Below are positions 5,419 through 12,507 of a stretch of DNA of 15,368 nucleotides, in pieces. Both the position numbers and the translations under genes were made by a program. Position 1 is the stretch's first letter, and each line of letters opens with the position of its first letter. A model generated the notes under the pieces. The model worked only from the letters and a program-made list of their open reading frames with translations, was not told the DNA's origin and ran no database searches. The stretch covers positions 1-15,368 of the forward strand of contig JAHYYS010000061.1 of assembly GCA_019424865.1 (NCBI GenBank). Reading direction: 5' to 3'. Origin of the DNA: a bacterium. Lineage in GTDB: Bacteria > Bacillota > Clostridia > Oscillospirales > Oscillospiraceae.

Positions 5419-6768
5419 GTGTCCCGTCAGCTCCACCTCACCTCAGGCAGCATTGCGCCCCAGCTGATCCAGCTGTGCCTGCCCGTACTGGGCGCCAACG
5501 TGCTGCAGCAGCTCTACAACATCATGAACTCCCAGGTGGTCATCCACTACATTGGGGACAGCGCCTTTGCCGCCCTCGGCGTGGCGGAGAGCGTTATGAA
5601 TCTGTATATCTACGTCATAACCGGGGCCTGCATGGGGGCCGGGGTCCTGATCGCTCAATTCTACGGGGAGGAAAATCTCCCCCGCCTGCGGCGGCAGCTG
5701 TACGTCTCCGCTGTCCTCATCGGCGGCTGCACCCTGGCCGCGGTTTTGCTGGGTCAGCTCTTCCTGCCCCAGATCCTCCGGCTGATTCAGACGCCGCAGG
5801 CCCTGATGGCGGACGTCTCCGCCTACCTCCGGGTTATTTTGTCCGGGATGGTCTTCACCTTCACCTATAACTATCTGGCCGCCGCCCTGCGGGCCATCGG
5901 CAACACCCGGGCGGCCTTGTACTTCCTGCTCATCTCCCTGGGCTATAACCTGGCCGCCGCCTGGCTGCTGGTGGCGGTGCTGAAGCTGGGCATTATGGGA
6001 ACCGCCCTGGCCACCGCCTCGGCCCAGCTGCTCTCCACTCTGCTGTGCCTGCTGTATATCCGCCGCAAGCTCCCCTTTCTCACCATTACGCGGCAGGATA
6101 TGTGCATGGACCCCGTTCTCATCCGCCGCACCAGCAGCTATGCCGCCGTGGCGGCTCTGCAGCAGTCCAGCCTGTACCTGGGCAAGCTGCTGATTCAGGG
6201 GGCGGTCAACAGTATCAGCCTCACCAGCTCCGCCCCCATCTCCGCCTTCACTGCCGCCAATCGGATTGAAAACTTTACCCAGGCCTTCGGCATCAGCGGC
6301 TGTGAGTCCATCGCCATCTTTGTGGCCCAAAACGAGGGGGCCGGGCATCACAAACGTGCGCTCCGGGGCTTTGCCCGGGGCGGCGCCATGGTGATTGGCA
6401 TGGGGCTTTTGTTCTCCCTCTGGATGATGCTGTTCTCCTCCCCCCTGTCCGCCCTGTTCCTCAGCAGCGAGGCGGAGGCGCTGCCCCTGTGCGCCTCCTA
6501 TCTCCGGATCATCGGCGGGTTCTACTTCCTCTCCTTTACCGGACATACCTTTGTGGGCTGGTACCGGGGGAGCGGCCGGATGAATATCACCTTTATCGGC
6601 ACCACCCTGCAGATTGTAACCCGGGTAGTCTGCACGTATCTGCTGGTGGGCGCCATGGGTCTGGACGCGGTGGCCCTGTCCACCGGCCTGGGCTGGGTGC
6701 TCATTGTGGTGTTTCAGGTCTGTGTGTTCCTTCTGGAGCGCCGCCGGGACCGCCGCGCCGCCGCCTGA
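5419..6768 (+). CDS. MATE-family multidrug/metabolite efflux transporter
   Basis: 449 residues, the usual MATE length, with about twelve hydrophobic segments arranged in two similar halves. The N-terminal part L-I-Q-L-C-L-P-V-L-G-A-N-V-L-Q-Q-L-Y-N-I is the characteristic first MATE helix, and an asparagine-rich turn with A-N-R-I-E-N-F near the middle starts the second half motif. Such proteins export cationic drugs or metabolites in exchange for sodium or protons across the cytoplasmic membrane. The start is GTG 5419, with AGGAGG 8 nt upstream. It is a single-gene unit with its own promoter and a strong terminator, transcribed away from spoIIA. The substrate cannot be told from sequence. The C-terminus is arginine/alanine-rich (R-R-R-D-R-R-A-A-A). 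Confidence 0.92.
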   Translation: MSRQLHLTSGSIAPQLIQLCLPVLGANVLQQLYNIMNSQVVIHYIGDSAFAALGVAESVMNLYIYVITGACMGAGVLIAQFYGEENLPRLRRQLYVSAVLIGGCTLAAVLLGQLFLPQILRLIQTPQALMADVSAYLRVILSGMVFTFTYNYLAAALRAIGNTRAALYFLLISLGYNLAAAWLLVAVLKLGIMGTALATASAQLLSTLLCLLYIRRKLPFLTITRQDMCMDPVLIRRTSSYAAVAALQQSSLYLGKLLIQGAVNSISLTSSAPISAFTAANRIENFTQAFGISGCESIAIFVAQNEGAGHHKRALRGFARGGAMVIGMGLLFSLWMMLFSSPLSALFLSSEAEALPLCASYLRIIGGFYFLSFTGHTFVGWYRGSGRMNITFIGTTLQIVTRVVCTYLLVGAMGLDAVALSTGLGWVLIVVFQVCVFLLERRRDRRAAA

Positions 6769-6779
6769 CTGCAAAAAGG

Positions 6780-6823
6780 AAATGCCCCCGGCAAGCGCAT
6801 GAGCGCTTGCCGGGGGCATTTTT
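6780..6823. terminator. Long bidirectional terminator between the MATE gene and livF
   Basis: AAATGCCCCCGGCAAGCGC (6780-6798) and its exact complement (6803-6821) form a 19-bp stem around ATGA. T-runs occur on both strands (TTTTTATT on plus, CCTTTTT on minus), so it can serve the MATE gene and the convergent liv operon together. Confidence 0.92.
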
Positions 6824-6847
6824 ATTCCCAATGGGTTTTGTTTTGTG

Positions 6848-7558
6848 TCAGCCGCCCAGATAGGCCTTTTTAATTTCAGGGCTCTCAATCAGCTCCGCGC
6901 CGGTCCCGGTGGTGACAATCTTCCCGGTCTCCAGCACATAGCCCCGGTGGGCCACGGACAGGGCCATCTGGGCGTTCTGCTCCACCAGCAGAATGGTGGA
7001 GCCCTGGTGGTTCAGGTTCTGGATAATTTCAAAGATCTGTTCCACCAAAATAGGCGCCAGACCCATGGAGGGCTCGTCCAGCATCAGCAGCTTGGGGTGG
7101 GACATAAGCGCCCGCCCCATGGCCAGCATCTGCTGCTCGCCGCCGGAGAGGGTGCCCGCCACCTGGCGGCGGCGCTCCTTCAGCCGGGGAAACAGCTCAT
7201 ATACCATCTCCAGATCCTTGGGCACCCCCGCCGGGGACTGGGTATAGGCCCCCATCTCCAGGTTTTCCTCCACCGTCATCTGCAAAAAGACCCGCCGCCC
7301 CTCGGGCACCTGGGCCAGGCCGTGGGCCACCAGCTTGTCCGCCCGGACGCTGGTGATATTGTGCCCTTCAAAGGTAATGCTCCCGGTCTTGGATCGCAGC
7401 AGGCCGGAAATGGTCTGCAGGGTGGTGGTCTTGCCCGCGCCGTTGGCTCCAATCAGGGTGACAATCTCCCCCTCATTCACATGGAAGGAGATATCCTTGA
7501 TGGCGTGGATGGCCCCATAGTAGACGTTGATGCCCTCTACATTCAATAAGGTCTCCAT
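6848..7558 (-). CDS. livF: Branched-chain amino acid ABC transporter, ATP-binding protein LivF
   Basis: 236 residues, matching LivF. Walker A is G-A-N-G-A-G-K-T-T (37-45), the signature L-S-G-G-E-Q-Q-M (137-144) and Walker B L-L-M-L-D-E-P (157-163). The family motif E-G-R-R-V-F is at about 86-91. It pairs with LivG to power uptake of leucine, isoleucine, valine or related amino acids. The start is placed at ATG 7558: a GTG at 7567 would overlap the livG stop (GTGA), but the GGGGG ribosome site sits directly against it and is properly spaced from 7558. It is the last gene of the operon, followed by the bidirectional terminator. Confidence 0.93.
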   Translation of the reverse strand: METLLNVEGINVYYGAIHAIKDISFHVNEGEIVTLIGANGAGKTTTLQTISGLLRSKTGSITFEGHNITSVRADKLVAHGLAQVPEGRRVFLQMTVEENLEMGAYTQSPAGVPKDLEMVYELFPRLKERRRQVAGTLSGGEQQMLAMGRALMSHPKLLMLDEPSMGLAPILVEQIFEIIQNLNHQGSTILLVEQNAQMALSVAHRGYVLETGKIVTTGTGAELIESPEIKKAYLGG

Positions 7559-7563
7559 GTGCC

Positions 7564-8415
7564 TCACGCCCCCTTCTTTTTGCCCAGATAGGCCTCGATA
7601 ACCGCCGGGTCATTTTTAATCTCGTCCGGCGTGCCCTTGGCAATGATCTGGCCGAAATTGAGCACCGCGATGCCCTCGCAGATGCCCATGACCAGACTCA
7701 TGTCGTGCTCGATGAGCAGGATGGCGATGCCGAAGGTGTCCCGGATCTTGACGATGTTCTCCATCAGCTCGGCTGTCTCCGAGGGGTTCATGCCCGCCGC
7801 CGGCTCGTCCAGCAGCAACAGGCTGGGGTTGGTGGCCAGGGCCCGGACGATCTCCAGCTTCCGCTGGGCGCCGTAGGGCAGGGATCCGGCCTTGAACTTG
7901 GACAGATAGCCCATGTCGAAGATGGACAGCAGCTCCATGGCCCGCTCGTGGGCCACCTTCTCCTCTTTCCAATAGCTGGGCAGACGGAAGATGCCGCTCC
8001 ACATGCCATAGCCGATGTGGTTGTGCAGACCCAGCTTCACGTTGTCCTCCACCGTCAGGTTGTTGAACAGACGGATATTCTGAAAGGTCCGGGCGATGCC
8101 CGCCTTGTTCACCTGGACGGTGTTCATGTTGTTGGTGTCCACGCCGTCCAGCAGGATGGTCCCCCGGGTGGGCTGGTACACCTTGGTCAGCAGGTTGAAG
8201 ACCGTGGTCTTGCCCGCGCCGTTGGGGCCGATGAGGCCGGCAATCTCGGTGCGGCCGATGGCCATGTTGAAGTCCTTCACGGCGGACAGTCCGCCGAAGT
8301 CGATGCCCAGATGCTGGCACTCCAGAATGGGGCTTTTATCAATGTCCCGCTCGGGGATCTTGTTGGGGCTGGGCACCGGGACCAGCCTGGTGGGTTCCTT
8401 GGGAATCCGGCTCAT
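7564..8415 (-). CDS. livG: Branched-chain amino acid ABC transporter, ATP-binding protein LivG
   Basis: 283 residues. Walker A is G-P-N-G-A-G-K-T (63-70). The signature is the LivG-type variant L-P-Y-G-A-Q-R-K-L-E-I, and Walker B reads L-L-L-L-D-E-P-A-A-G-M-N-P. The LivG-specific A-R-T-F-Q-N-I-R-L-F follows the A-loop region. Compared with the usual LivG (about 255 residues) there is a 28-residue proline-rich N-terminal extension (M-S-R-I-P-K-E-P-T-R-L-V-P-V-P) before the first strand; the ATG at 8415 overlaps the livM stop (ATGA), so it is probably the real start. Forms the ATPase heterodimer with LivF under the LivH/LivM permeases. Confidence 0.93.
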   Translation of the reverse strand: MSRIPKEPTRLVPVPSPNKIPERDIDKSPILECQHLGIDFGGLSAVKDFNMAIGRTEIAGLIGPNGAGKTTVFNLLTKVYQPTRGTILLDGVDTNNMNTVQVNKAGIARTFQNIRLFNNLTVEDNVKLGLHNHIGYGMWSGIFRLPSYWKEEKVAHERAMELLSIFDMGYLSKFKAGSLPYGAQRKLEIVRALATNPSLLLLDEPAAGMNPSETAELMENIVKIRDTFGIAILLIEHDMSLVMGICEGIAVLNFGQIIAKGTPDEIKNDPAVIEAYLGKKKGA

Positions 8416-9479
8416 TGCTTGGCACCTTCTTTCTTCTCCTGGGCCTGCTCACGCCGCTGGGCGATAAAGTTCCAGATGGTGGAGTTGTTGGTCAGCAGCA
8501 TCACCAAAATCAGCACAATGGCATACACCAGCATGCGGTAGTCCCGGACTTGGCGCAGCGCCTCGGGCAGGATGGTCAGGGCGGCGGCGGCAATAACCGA
8601 GCCCCACATGTTGCCCAGGCCGCCCAGCACCACAAACACCAAAATCAGGATCGAGGTGTTGAAGTCAAACTTGGTGGCAGCAAAGGTCACCTGACTGCAG
8701 CCGTACAGGGTGCCTGCAGCCCCCGCCAGGGCGGCGGAGGTGGCAAAGGCGATCATCTTGTACTTGGTGACGCTGATGCCCACGCTCTCGGCGGCGATGC
8801 GGTTGTCCCGGGTAGCCATGATGGCCCGGCCGGTGCGGCTGTTCACCAGGTTGAAGATAATAAACAGGGCCACCAGCACCAGCACCACCCCCATGGTAAA
8901 GGTGGAGATCCGCGCGGAGTTGGTGACGCCTACCGGGCCCCGGATCAACTCAATGCCCGTCTCAGACAGCTGGTTCTTATCGCTCAAAAAGCTGAACTGG
9001 AAACCGTTCTCATCCACGCCCAGATAGATATTGGTGACCAGACTCTTGATAATTTCGCCGAAGGCCAGCGTGACAATGGCCAGATAGTCCCCCTTGAGGC
9101 GGAGCACCGGAATGCCAATGAGAAATCCGAAAATGCCCGCGAAGACGGCGCCCAGTATCATGGCCAGCGCCAGGCGCAGCGGCTGGGAGGACACCATCCC
9201 CTGAAGGGCGGCGGCCGCGGAGCAGCCGGCAAAGGCGCCGATGCTCATAAAGCCCGCGTGGCCCAGGGACAGCTCGCCGGAGATGCCCACCACCAGATTC
9301 AGGGCCAGGGCCATGGTCACATAGGCGCAGATGGGGACCAGCTGGCCCTCCAGCACGGAGCCCACGCCCCCCTCCCGAAAGGTCCGCAGCAGCTGGATCA
9401 CCAGATAGGCCACAATGACCAGCGTATAGGTAAACAGACTGTTCCGGGTGGATTTTTCCATCTTTAACATACGTTTCAT
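8412..9479 (-). CDS. livM: Branched-chain amino acid ABC transporter, permease LivM
   Basis: 355 residues with eight to ten membrane segments. The family motifs are present: A-L-N-L-V-V-G-I-S-G-E-L-S-L-G-H-A-G-F (about 59-77) and the cytoplasmic E-A-A-like loop around R-L-K-G-D-Y-L-A-I-V-T-L-A-F-G-E-I that contacts the ATPases. The later R-D-N-R-I-A-A-E-S-V-G-I is also typical. The ATG at 9479 has AGGAGG 8 nt upstream, and the stop overlaps livG by 4 nt. It forms the membrane channel with LivH. The C-terminal tail is charged (R-R-E-Q-A-Q-E-K-K-E-G-A-K-Q). Confidence 0.93.
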   Translation of the reverse strand: MKRMLKMEKSTRNSLFTYTLVIVAYLVIQLLRTFREGGVGSVLEGQLVPICAYVTMALALNLVVGISGELSLGHAGFMSIGAFAGCSAAAALQGMVSSQPLRLALAMILGAVFAGIFGFLIGIPVLRLKGDYLAIVTLAFGEIIKSLVTNIYLGVDENGFQFSFLSDKNQLSETGIELIRGPVGVTNSARISTFTMGVVLVLVALFIIFNLVNSRTGRAIMATRDNRIAAESVGISVTKYKMIAFATSAALAGAAGTLYGCSQVTFAATKFDFNTSILILVFVVLGGLGNMWGSVIAAAALTILPEALRQVRDYRMLVYAIVLILVMLLTNNSTIWNFIAQRREQAQEKKEGAKQ

Positions 9480-9492
9480 CCTTCCACCCTCC

Positions 9493-10413
9493 TTACACTT
9501 TCTCCTGGACCATCTTGCCCATCAGGCCGGCCGGCTTTACCAGCAGCACCACGATCAGCACGGCAAAGACGATGGCGTTTTGCAGCTGGGTGGAGATGTA
9601 GGCGCCGGCGAAGATCTCGATGACGCCCAGGAGCAGTCCGCCCAGCATGGCTCCGGGGATGGAGCCGATGCCGCCGAACACGGCGGCGGTAAAGGCCTTG
9701 ATGCCGGGCATGGAGCCGGTGGTGGGGGTCAGGGTGGGATAGGCGGACATGTACAGCACGCCGGCCACAGCCGCCAGGGCGGAGCCGATGGCGAAGGTGA
9801 GGGAGATGGTGGCGTTGACATTGATGCCCATCAGCTGGGCCGCCCCCTTGTCCTCAGACACCGCCCGCATGGCCTTGCCCAGCTTGGTGCGGTTGGTGAA
9901 GGAGGTGAGGATCACCATGATGACGATACAGGCGGCGATGGTCAGCAATGTCACATAGCTGACGGACAGCGGCCCGATCTGAAGGCGGCCCCGGCCTGTC
10001 ACCGGGGTAAACACCTTGGGGTTGGAGGACCACAGCAGCAGCGCCGCGTTCTGCAGGAAGTAGCTCACGCCGATGGCGGTGATCAGCACAGCCAGGGAGG
10101 GCGCCTGCCGCAGCGGCTTATAGGCCAGCCGCTCGATGACCACGCCCAGCACCGTACACACCGCCATGGCCAGCAGGGTGCCGGCAATGGCGGGTACCGC
10201 AATGGCGGCCGCGGAGCCCTCCGGGAAGCTGCCGGACAGCCTGCTCATGGTGAAAAAGCACACGTAGCCGCCCACCATAATCACGTCGCCGTGGGCAAAG
10301 TTCAGCATCTTGGCGATGCCGTAGACCATGGTGTAGCCCAGGGCGATGATGGCATACACGCTGCCCAGGCTCAGGCCCTGGATCAGATAATTCAGGATAA
10401 TCGTGATATCCAT
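9493..10413 (-). CDS. livH: Branched-chain amino acid ABC transporter, permease LivH
   Basis: 306 residues, the usual LivH size, nearly all membrane segments. Motifs: Q-G-L-S-L-G-S-V-Y-A-I-I-A-L-G-Y-T-M-V-Y-G (N-terminal, about 12-32), N-F-A-H-G-D-V-I-M-V-G, and the loop R-A-V-S-E-D-K-G-A-A-Q-L-M-G-I-N near residue 190 that meets LivF/LivG. The start is ATG 10413 (M-D-I-T-I-I-L), with AAAAAAGGGG 8 nt before it; the longer frame to 10440 has no ribosome site. It is the second gene after the binding-protein gene, separated from it by 170 bp that contain two hairpins. Confidence 0.93.
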   Translation of the reverse strand: MDITIILNYLIQGLSLGSVYAIIALGYTMVYGIAKMLNFAHGDVIMVGGYVCFFTMSRLSGSFPEGSAAAIAVPAIAGTLLAMAVCTVLGVVIERLAYKPLRQAPSLAVLITAIGVSYFLQNAALLLWSSNPKVFTPVTGRGRLQIGPLSVSYVTLLTIAACIVIMVILTSFTNRTKLGKAMRAVSEDKGAAQLMGINVNATISLTFAIGSALAAVAGVLYMSAYPTLTPTTGSMPGIKAFTAAVFGGIGSIPGAMLGGLLLGVIEIFAGAYISTQLQNAIVFAVLIVVLLVKPAGLMGKMVQEKV

Positions 10414-10439
10414 ATTGATTCCCCTTTTTTCGTGGGGCA

Positions 10440-10478
10440 CACCGGAAAAAAGCCGGCCGGTCCGGCCGCTTTCCGGTG
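10440..10478 (-). terminator. Intercistronic hairpin before livH
   Basis: Outer arms CACCGGAAA (10440-10448) and TTTCCGGTG (10470-10478) enclose a GGCC-rich inner stem. On the minus strand the inner stem is followed by a T-run, so it can act as a partial terminator. It lies 27 nt upstream of the livH start and likely lowers permease and ATPase expression relative to the binding protein. Confidence 0.55.
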
Positions 10479-10516
10479 CGTCCCCTCTCTCTTTTCAGGC
10501 AGTAAAATCCCCCATC

Positions 10517-10538
10517 CCCCGGGGCCGAAGCCCCGGGG
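10517..10538 (-). terminator. UUCG-capped hairpin after the binding-protein gene
   Basis: On the minus strand CCCCGGGGC and GCCCCGGGG form a 9-bp all-G/C stem closed by the very stable UUCG tetraloop (10526-10529). No adjacent T-run follows, so it looks more like a 3'-end stabiliser or processing barrier for the binding-protein message than a full terminator. Confidence 0.55.
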
Positions 10539-10583
10539 TGGGAGAAAACGGGACAAAAACTTCCGTGGGGACAGACCTGTTTC

Positions 10584-11846
10584 TCAGTCCATGCCCACAT
10601 AGGCGCCGTCCTGGATGACCATGCCCTTGGGGGCCTTGGACACCGCGCCGGTGGAATCCCAGGTGATGCCCGTGCCATCACCGGTAAGACCATTCAGGGT
10701 AATGGTGGGGAAGGTCTCGATGAGGGCGTCGTTGATGGCCTCAGCCGCCATGTCGGGGGTGCAGCCGGCGGTCTCCAGGGCCAGCTTCAGAGCGTAGATA
10801 CAGTCGTAGCCATCGGCGGCGAACTGGTTGGGCGTCTCGCCGTAAAGGCTCTCATACTTCTCCACAAAGGCTACGGTGGCCTCGTCGGTGGCGTCGGCAT
10901 TGAAGGGGGTCAGCAGCATAACGCCCTCGGCCAGGGAGGTGTCAAAGTTCTCCATGGTCAGGATGCCGTCCATGCCGTCCACACCGAAGAACTTGGGCTC
11001 ATAACCCATGGAGTCGGCCAGGGTCAGGATCAGGGAGGCGGGCTGATAGTACATGGGCAGGAAGATCAGGTCAGCGTCCGCCTGCTGGGCCTGGGTCAGC
11101 TGGACGGTGAAGTCGTTGGAAGTGTCGGTGGTGAAGGTAGCGTCGCCCACCACGTTCAGGCCCAGCCTCTCGGCCTCGGCCTCAAACTGCTCCTTGATGC
11201 CGGTGGAATACACATCATCATTCTTCCAGATAATGAAGACCTTCTCCCCCAGGCCCTGCTCGGCGATGTACTGGGCGGAGGCCAGGCCCTGGTTGGGGTC
11301 GGAGAAGCACATCTGGAACACGTTATCCTTATCCGCGATGACGTCCGGGGAGGAGGCGGAGGGGGTCAGGGCGAAGATACGGTCCTGATAGTTGAACACA
11401 GATGTGGAAATACCCGGCTGGGTGGTAACGGAGCCCAGGGAGATCTGCATGCCCCAGTCCTTCAGCGCATTATAGGCGTTATTCGCGGCCTCGGCCTGGT
11501 TCTGGTCGTCCTCATAGCGCAGCTCGAACTGGACGGCGCCACCCTCGGCGTTGATCTCGTTCACAGCGATCTGGGCGCCCCGATAGGCGGCCAGTCCATA
11601 GATGGAGGCGTCTCCAGTGAGGGGGCCGGTGCCGCCCACCTTGAAGGCCGCGCCGGTGGGATCCACAACCTCTTTCACTGTGGTCCCGCCCGTGCTGCCG
11701 CCAGTAGCGGTATCACCGGTGGAGGTGCTGGAATTGCCGGCAGAGGAGTTGGAGCCTCCGGCGCTGGAGCTGTCCCCGCCGCAGGCGGCCAGAGACAGGG
11801 TCATGGCAGCCGCCAGGGCAAGGGCAAGAAACTTCTTGTTTTTCAT
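10584..11846 (-). CDS. livK: Branched-chain amino acid ABC transporter, substrate-binding lipoprotein
   Basis: 420 residues. A lipoprotein signal peptide ends at L-A-A-C with the lipidated cysteine at residue 22, so it is anchored outside the membrane. Residues about 23-56 are a Ser/Thr/Gly linker. The rest is a type I periplasmic-binding fold (Peripla_BP_6): G-P-L-T-G-D-A-S-I-Y-G, N-E-I-N-A-E-G-G, Y-E-D-D-Q-N and F-A-A-D-G-Y-D. It captures branched-chain amino acids or relatives for LivHMGF; the exact ligand cannot be read from sequence, so the symbol is by family. The ATG at 11846 has AAGGAGAA about 8 nt upstream. No clear promoter lies between it and the terminator at 11892-11926, so its transcription probably comes through that terminator from the promoter at 12277-12305. 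Confidence 0.92.
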   Translation of the reverse strand: MKNKKFLALALAAAMTLSLAACGGDSSSAGGSNSSAGNSSTSTGDTATGGSTGGTTVKEVVDPTGAAFKVGGTGPLTGDASIYGLAAYRGAQIAVNEINAEGGAVQFELRYEDDQNQAEAANNAYNALKDWGMQISLGSVTTQPGISTSVFNYQDRIFALTPSASSPDVIADKDNVFQMCFSDPNQGLASAQYIAEQGLGEKVFIIWKNDDVYSTGIKEQFEAEAERLGLNVVGDATFTTDTSNDFTVQLTQAQQADADLIFLPMYYQPASLILTLADSMGYEPKFFGVDGMDGILTMENFDTSLAEGVMLLTPFNADATDEATVAFVEKYESLYGETPNQFAADGYDCIYALKLALETAGCTPDMAAEAINDALIETFPTITLNGLTGDGTGITWDSTGAVSKAPKGMVIQDGAYVGMD

Positions 11847-11891
11847 TTCATATCTTCTCCTTTTCTTTCAGATACTCGTCAGAGTTTTTAT

Positions 11892-11926
11892 AAAAAAGCG
11901 GCCTCGTCCCAAAGAACGAAGCCGCT
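11892..11926 (-). terminator. Terminator/attenuator between the small ORF and the liv operon
   Basis: AGCGGC (11897-11902) with GCCGCT (11921-11926) and TCGT with ACGA form a 10-bp stem with one mismatch and an 8-nt loop, followed on the minus strand by six T. The stem starts 13 nt after the stop codon of the 92-codon ORF and lies about 45 nt before the binding-protein gene start. Confidence 0.8.
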
Positions 11927-11939
11927 CTTTTACCACATC

Positions 11940-12218
11940 TTATATGATGGCAAGCGGTTGTTCCTTTGGACGCTTCTCCTGCTGCGCCAGGGCCAAAATC
12001 ATCTTCCCCGCGGCCCCCAGAATCATCAGCCCAAACAGTACAGCGGCGTTCTCCGCCAAAATAAGAATAAAAATGGACACCATAATCATGGTGTCCATCA
12101 CGATTCGCGCAAAAGTGCCCTTCCCACTGCACTGGGCACTGGGGCAGGAGGAATCGGACTCTGCGCCGCAGGCCGCAGAGCCTTCCATGAAACGCCAGCA
12201 AGATGCCCGCTGATACAT
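11940..12218 (-). CDS. Small hydrophobic protein heading the liv transcript, function unknown
   Basis: 92 residues. The N-terminal third is hydrophilic with four cysteines (C7, C17, C25, C30). Residues 39-78 are strongly hydrophobic, 17 of 40 being Ile, Leu or Val, and would make one or two membrane segments. The tail is charged and ends P-L-A-I-I. The ATG at 12218 has a near-perfect ribosome site (GGGGAGG) 8 nt upstream and a good promoter about 60 bp away, so translation is likely real. The last Leu, Ile and Ile codons (CTT, ATC and the ATA that is rare in such GC-rich genes) sit just before a terminator, followed by the branched-chain amino acid operon. It could be an ordinary small membrane protein or an oversized leader polypeptide controlling liv read-through. 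No family recognised. Confidence 0.68.
   Translation of the reverse strand: MYQRASCWRFMEGSAACGAESDSSCPSAQCSGKGTFARIVMDTMIMVSIFILILAENAAVLFGLMILGAAGKMILALAQQEKRPKEQPLAII
12058..12098 (-). terminator. Terminator-like hairpin inside the 92-codon ORF
   Basis: ATGGACACCAT (12073-12083) and ATGGTGTCCAT (12088-12098) form an 11-bp perfect stem around 4 nt. On the minus strand it is followed by TTTTTATTCTTATTTT, here encoding the hydrophobic S-I-F-I-L-I-L stretch. A translating ribosome would mask it; without translation it could end transcription early. Confidence 0.5.
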
Positions 12219-12249
12219 GGCCAGGTCCTCCCCTTTTTTCCGTTCTTCT

Positions 12250-12264
12250 GCCAGCTAAACTGGC
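12250..12264. repeat. Inverted repeat near the start of the liv leader transcript
   Basis: GCCAG (12250-12254) and CTGGC (12260-12264) flank 5 nt. The repeat falls about 6-20 nt after the predicted transcription start. It could be an operator or a 5'-end RNA hairpin. Confidence 0.45.
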
Positions 12265-12276
12265 TAATTTTGTTTT

Positions 12277-12305
12277 ATTTTAAAGCACGGCCCGGGAATA
12301 GTCAA
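12277..12305 (-). promoter_or_regulatory. Promoter of the small ORF/liv transcript
   Basis: Minus strand -35 TTGACT (12300-12305, 5 of 6), 17-bp spacer, -10 TAAAAT (12277-12282, 5 of 6). The predicted start is near 12270, about 52 nt before the ATG at 12218. It is the only convincing promoter seen for the whole liv cluster. Confidence 0.78.
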
Positions 12306-12454
12306 TGGTGGTTTCCAACAGAATCCGCCCGCTCTCCCCCCGGCTTTCTTCTCTGTTCTGCACAGAATTTTGTCCGTCTGCTGCGGTCACATGTTTTTTT
12401 AAGGCGTTCAGAGTTCCATTTAATTCCAGTGCAAAGGGGAGGGGCTCCCCACGA

Positions 12455-12491
12455 AAAAAATCAGGCCGCCTGTACGGCGGCCTGATTTTTT
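12455..12491 (-). terminator. Terminator of the antiporter gene
   Basis: AAAAAATCAGGCCGCC (12455-12470) and its perfect complement (12476-12491) form a 16-bp stem with a 5-nt loop and T-runs on both strands. It starts 16 nt after the antiporter stop. The following 12306-12454 stretch holds no gene; only a short GGGGAG/CTCCCC hairpin (12436-12450) is seen there. Confidence 0.93.
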
Positions 12492-12507
12492 CCGGCAGTC
12501 TGAATTC

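Noticed and set aside
5443..6888. 481-codon minus-strand frame opposite the MATE gene
   Set aside because: Low-complexity Gly/Gln/His-rich translation, no ribosome site, crosses the bidirectional terminator; it is an antisense shadow.
9448..10602. 384-codon plus-strand frame opposite livH
   Set aside because: Gly/His/Gln-rich antisense shadow of a permease gene; no start signals.
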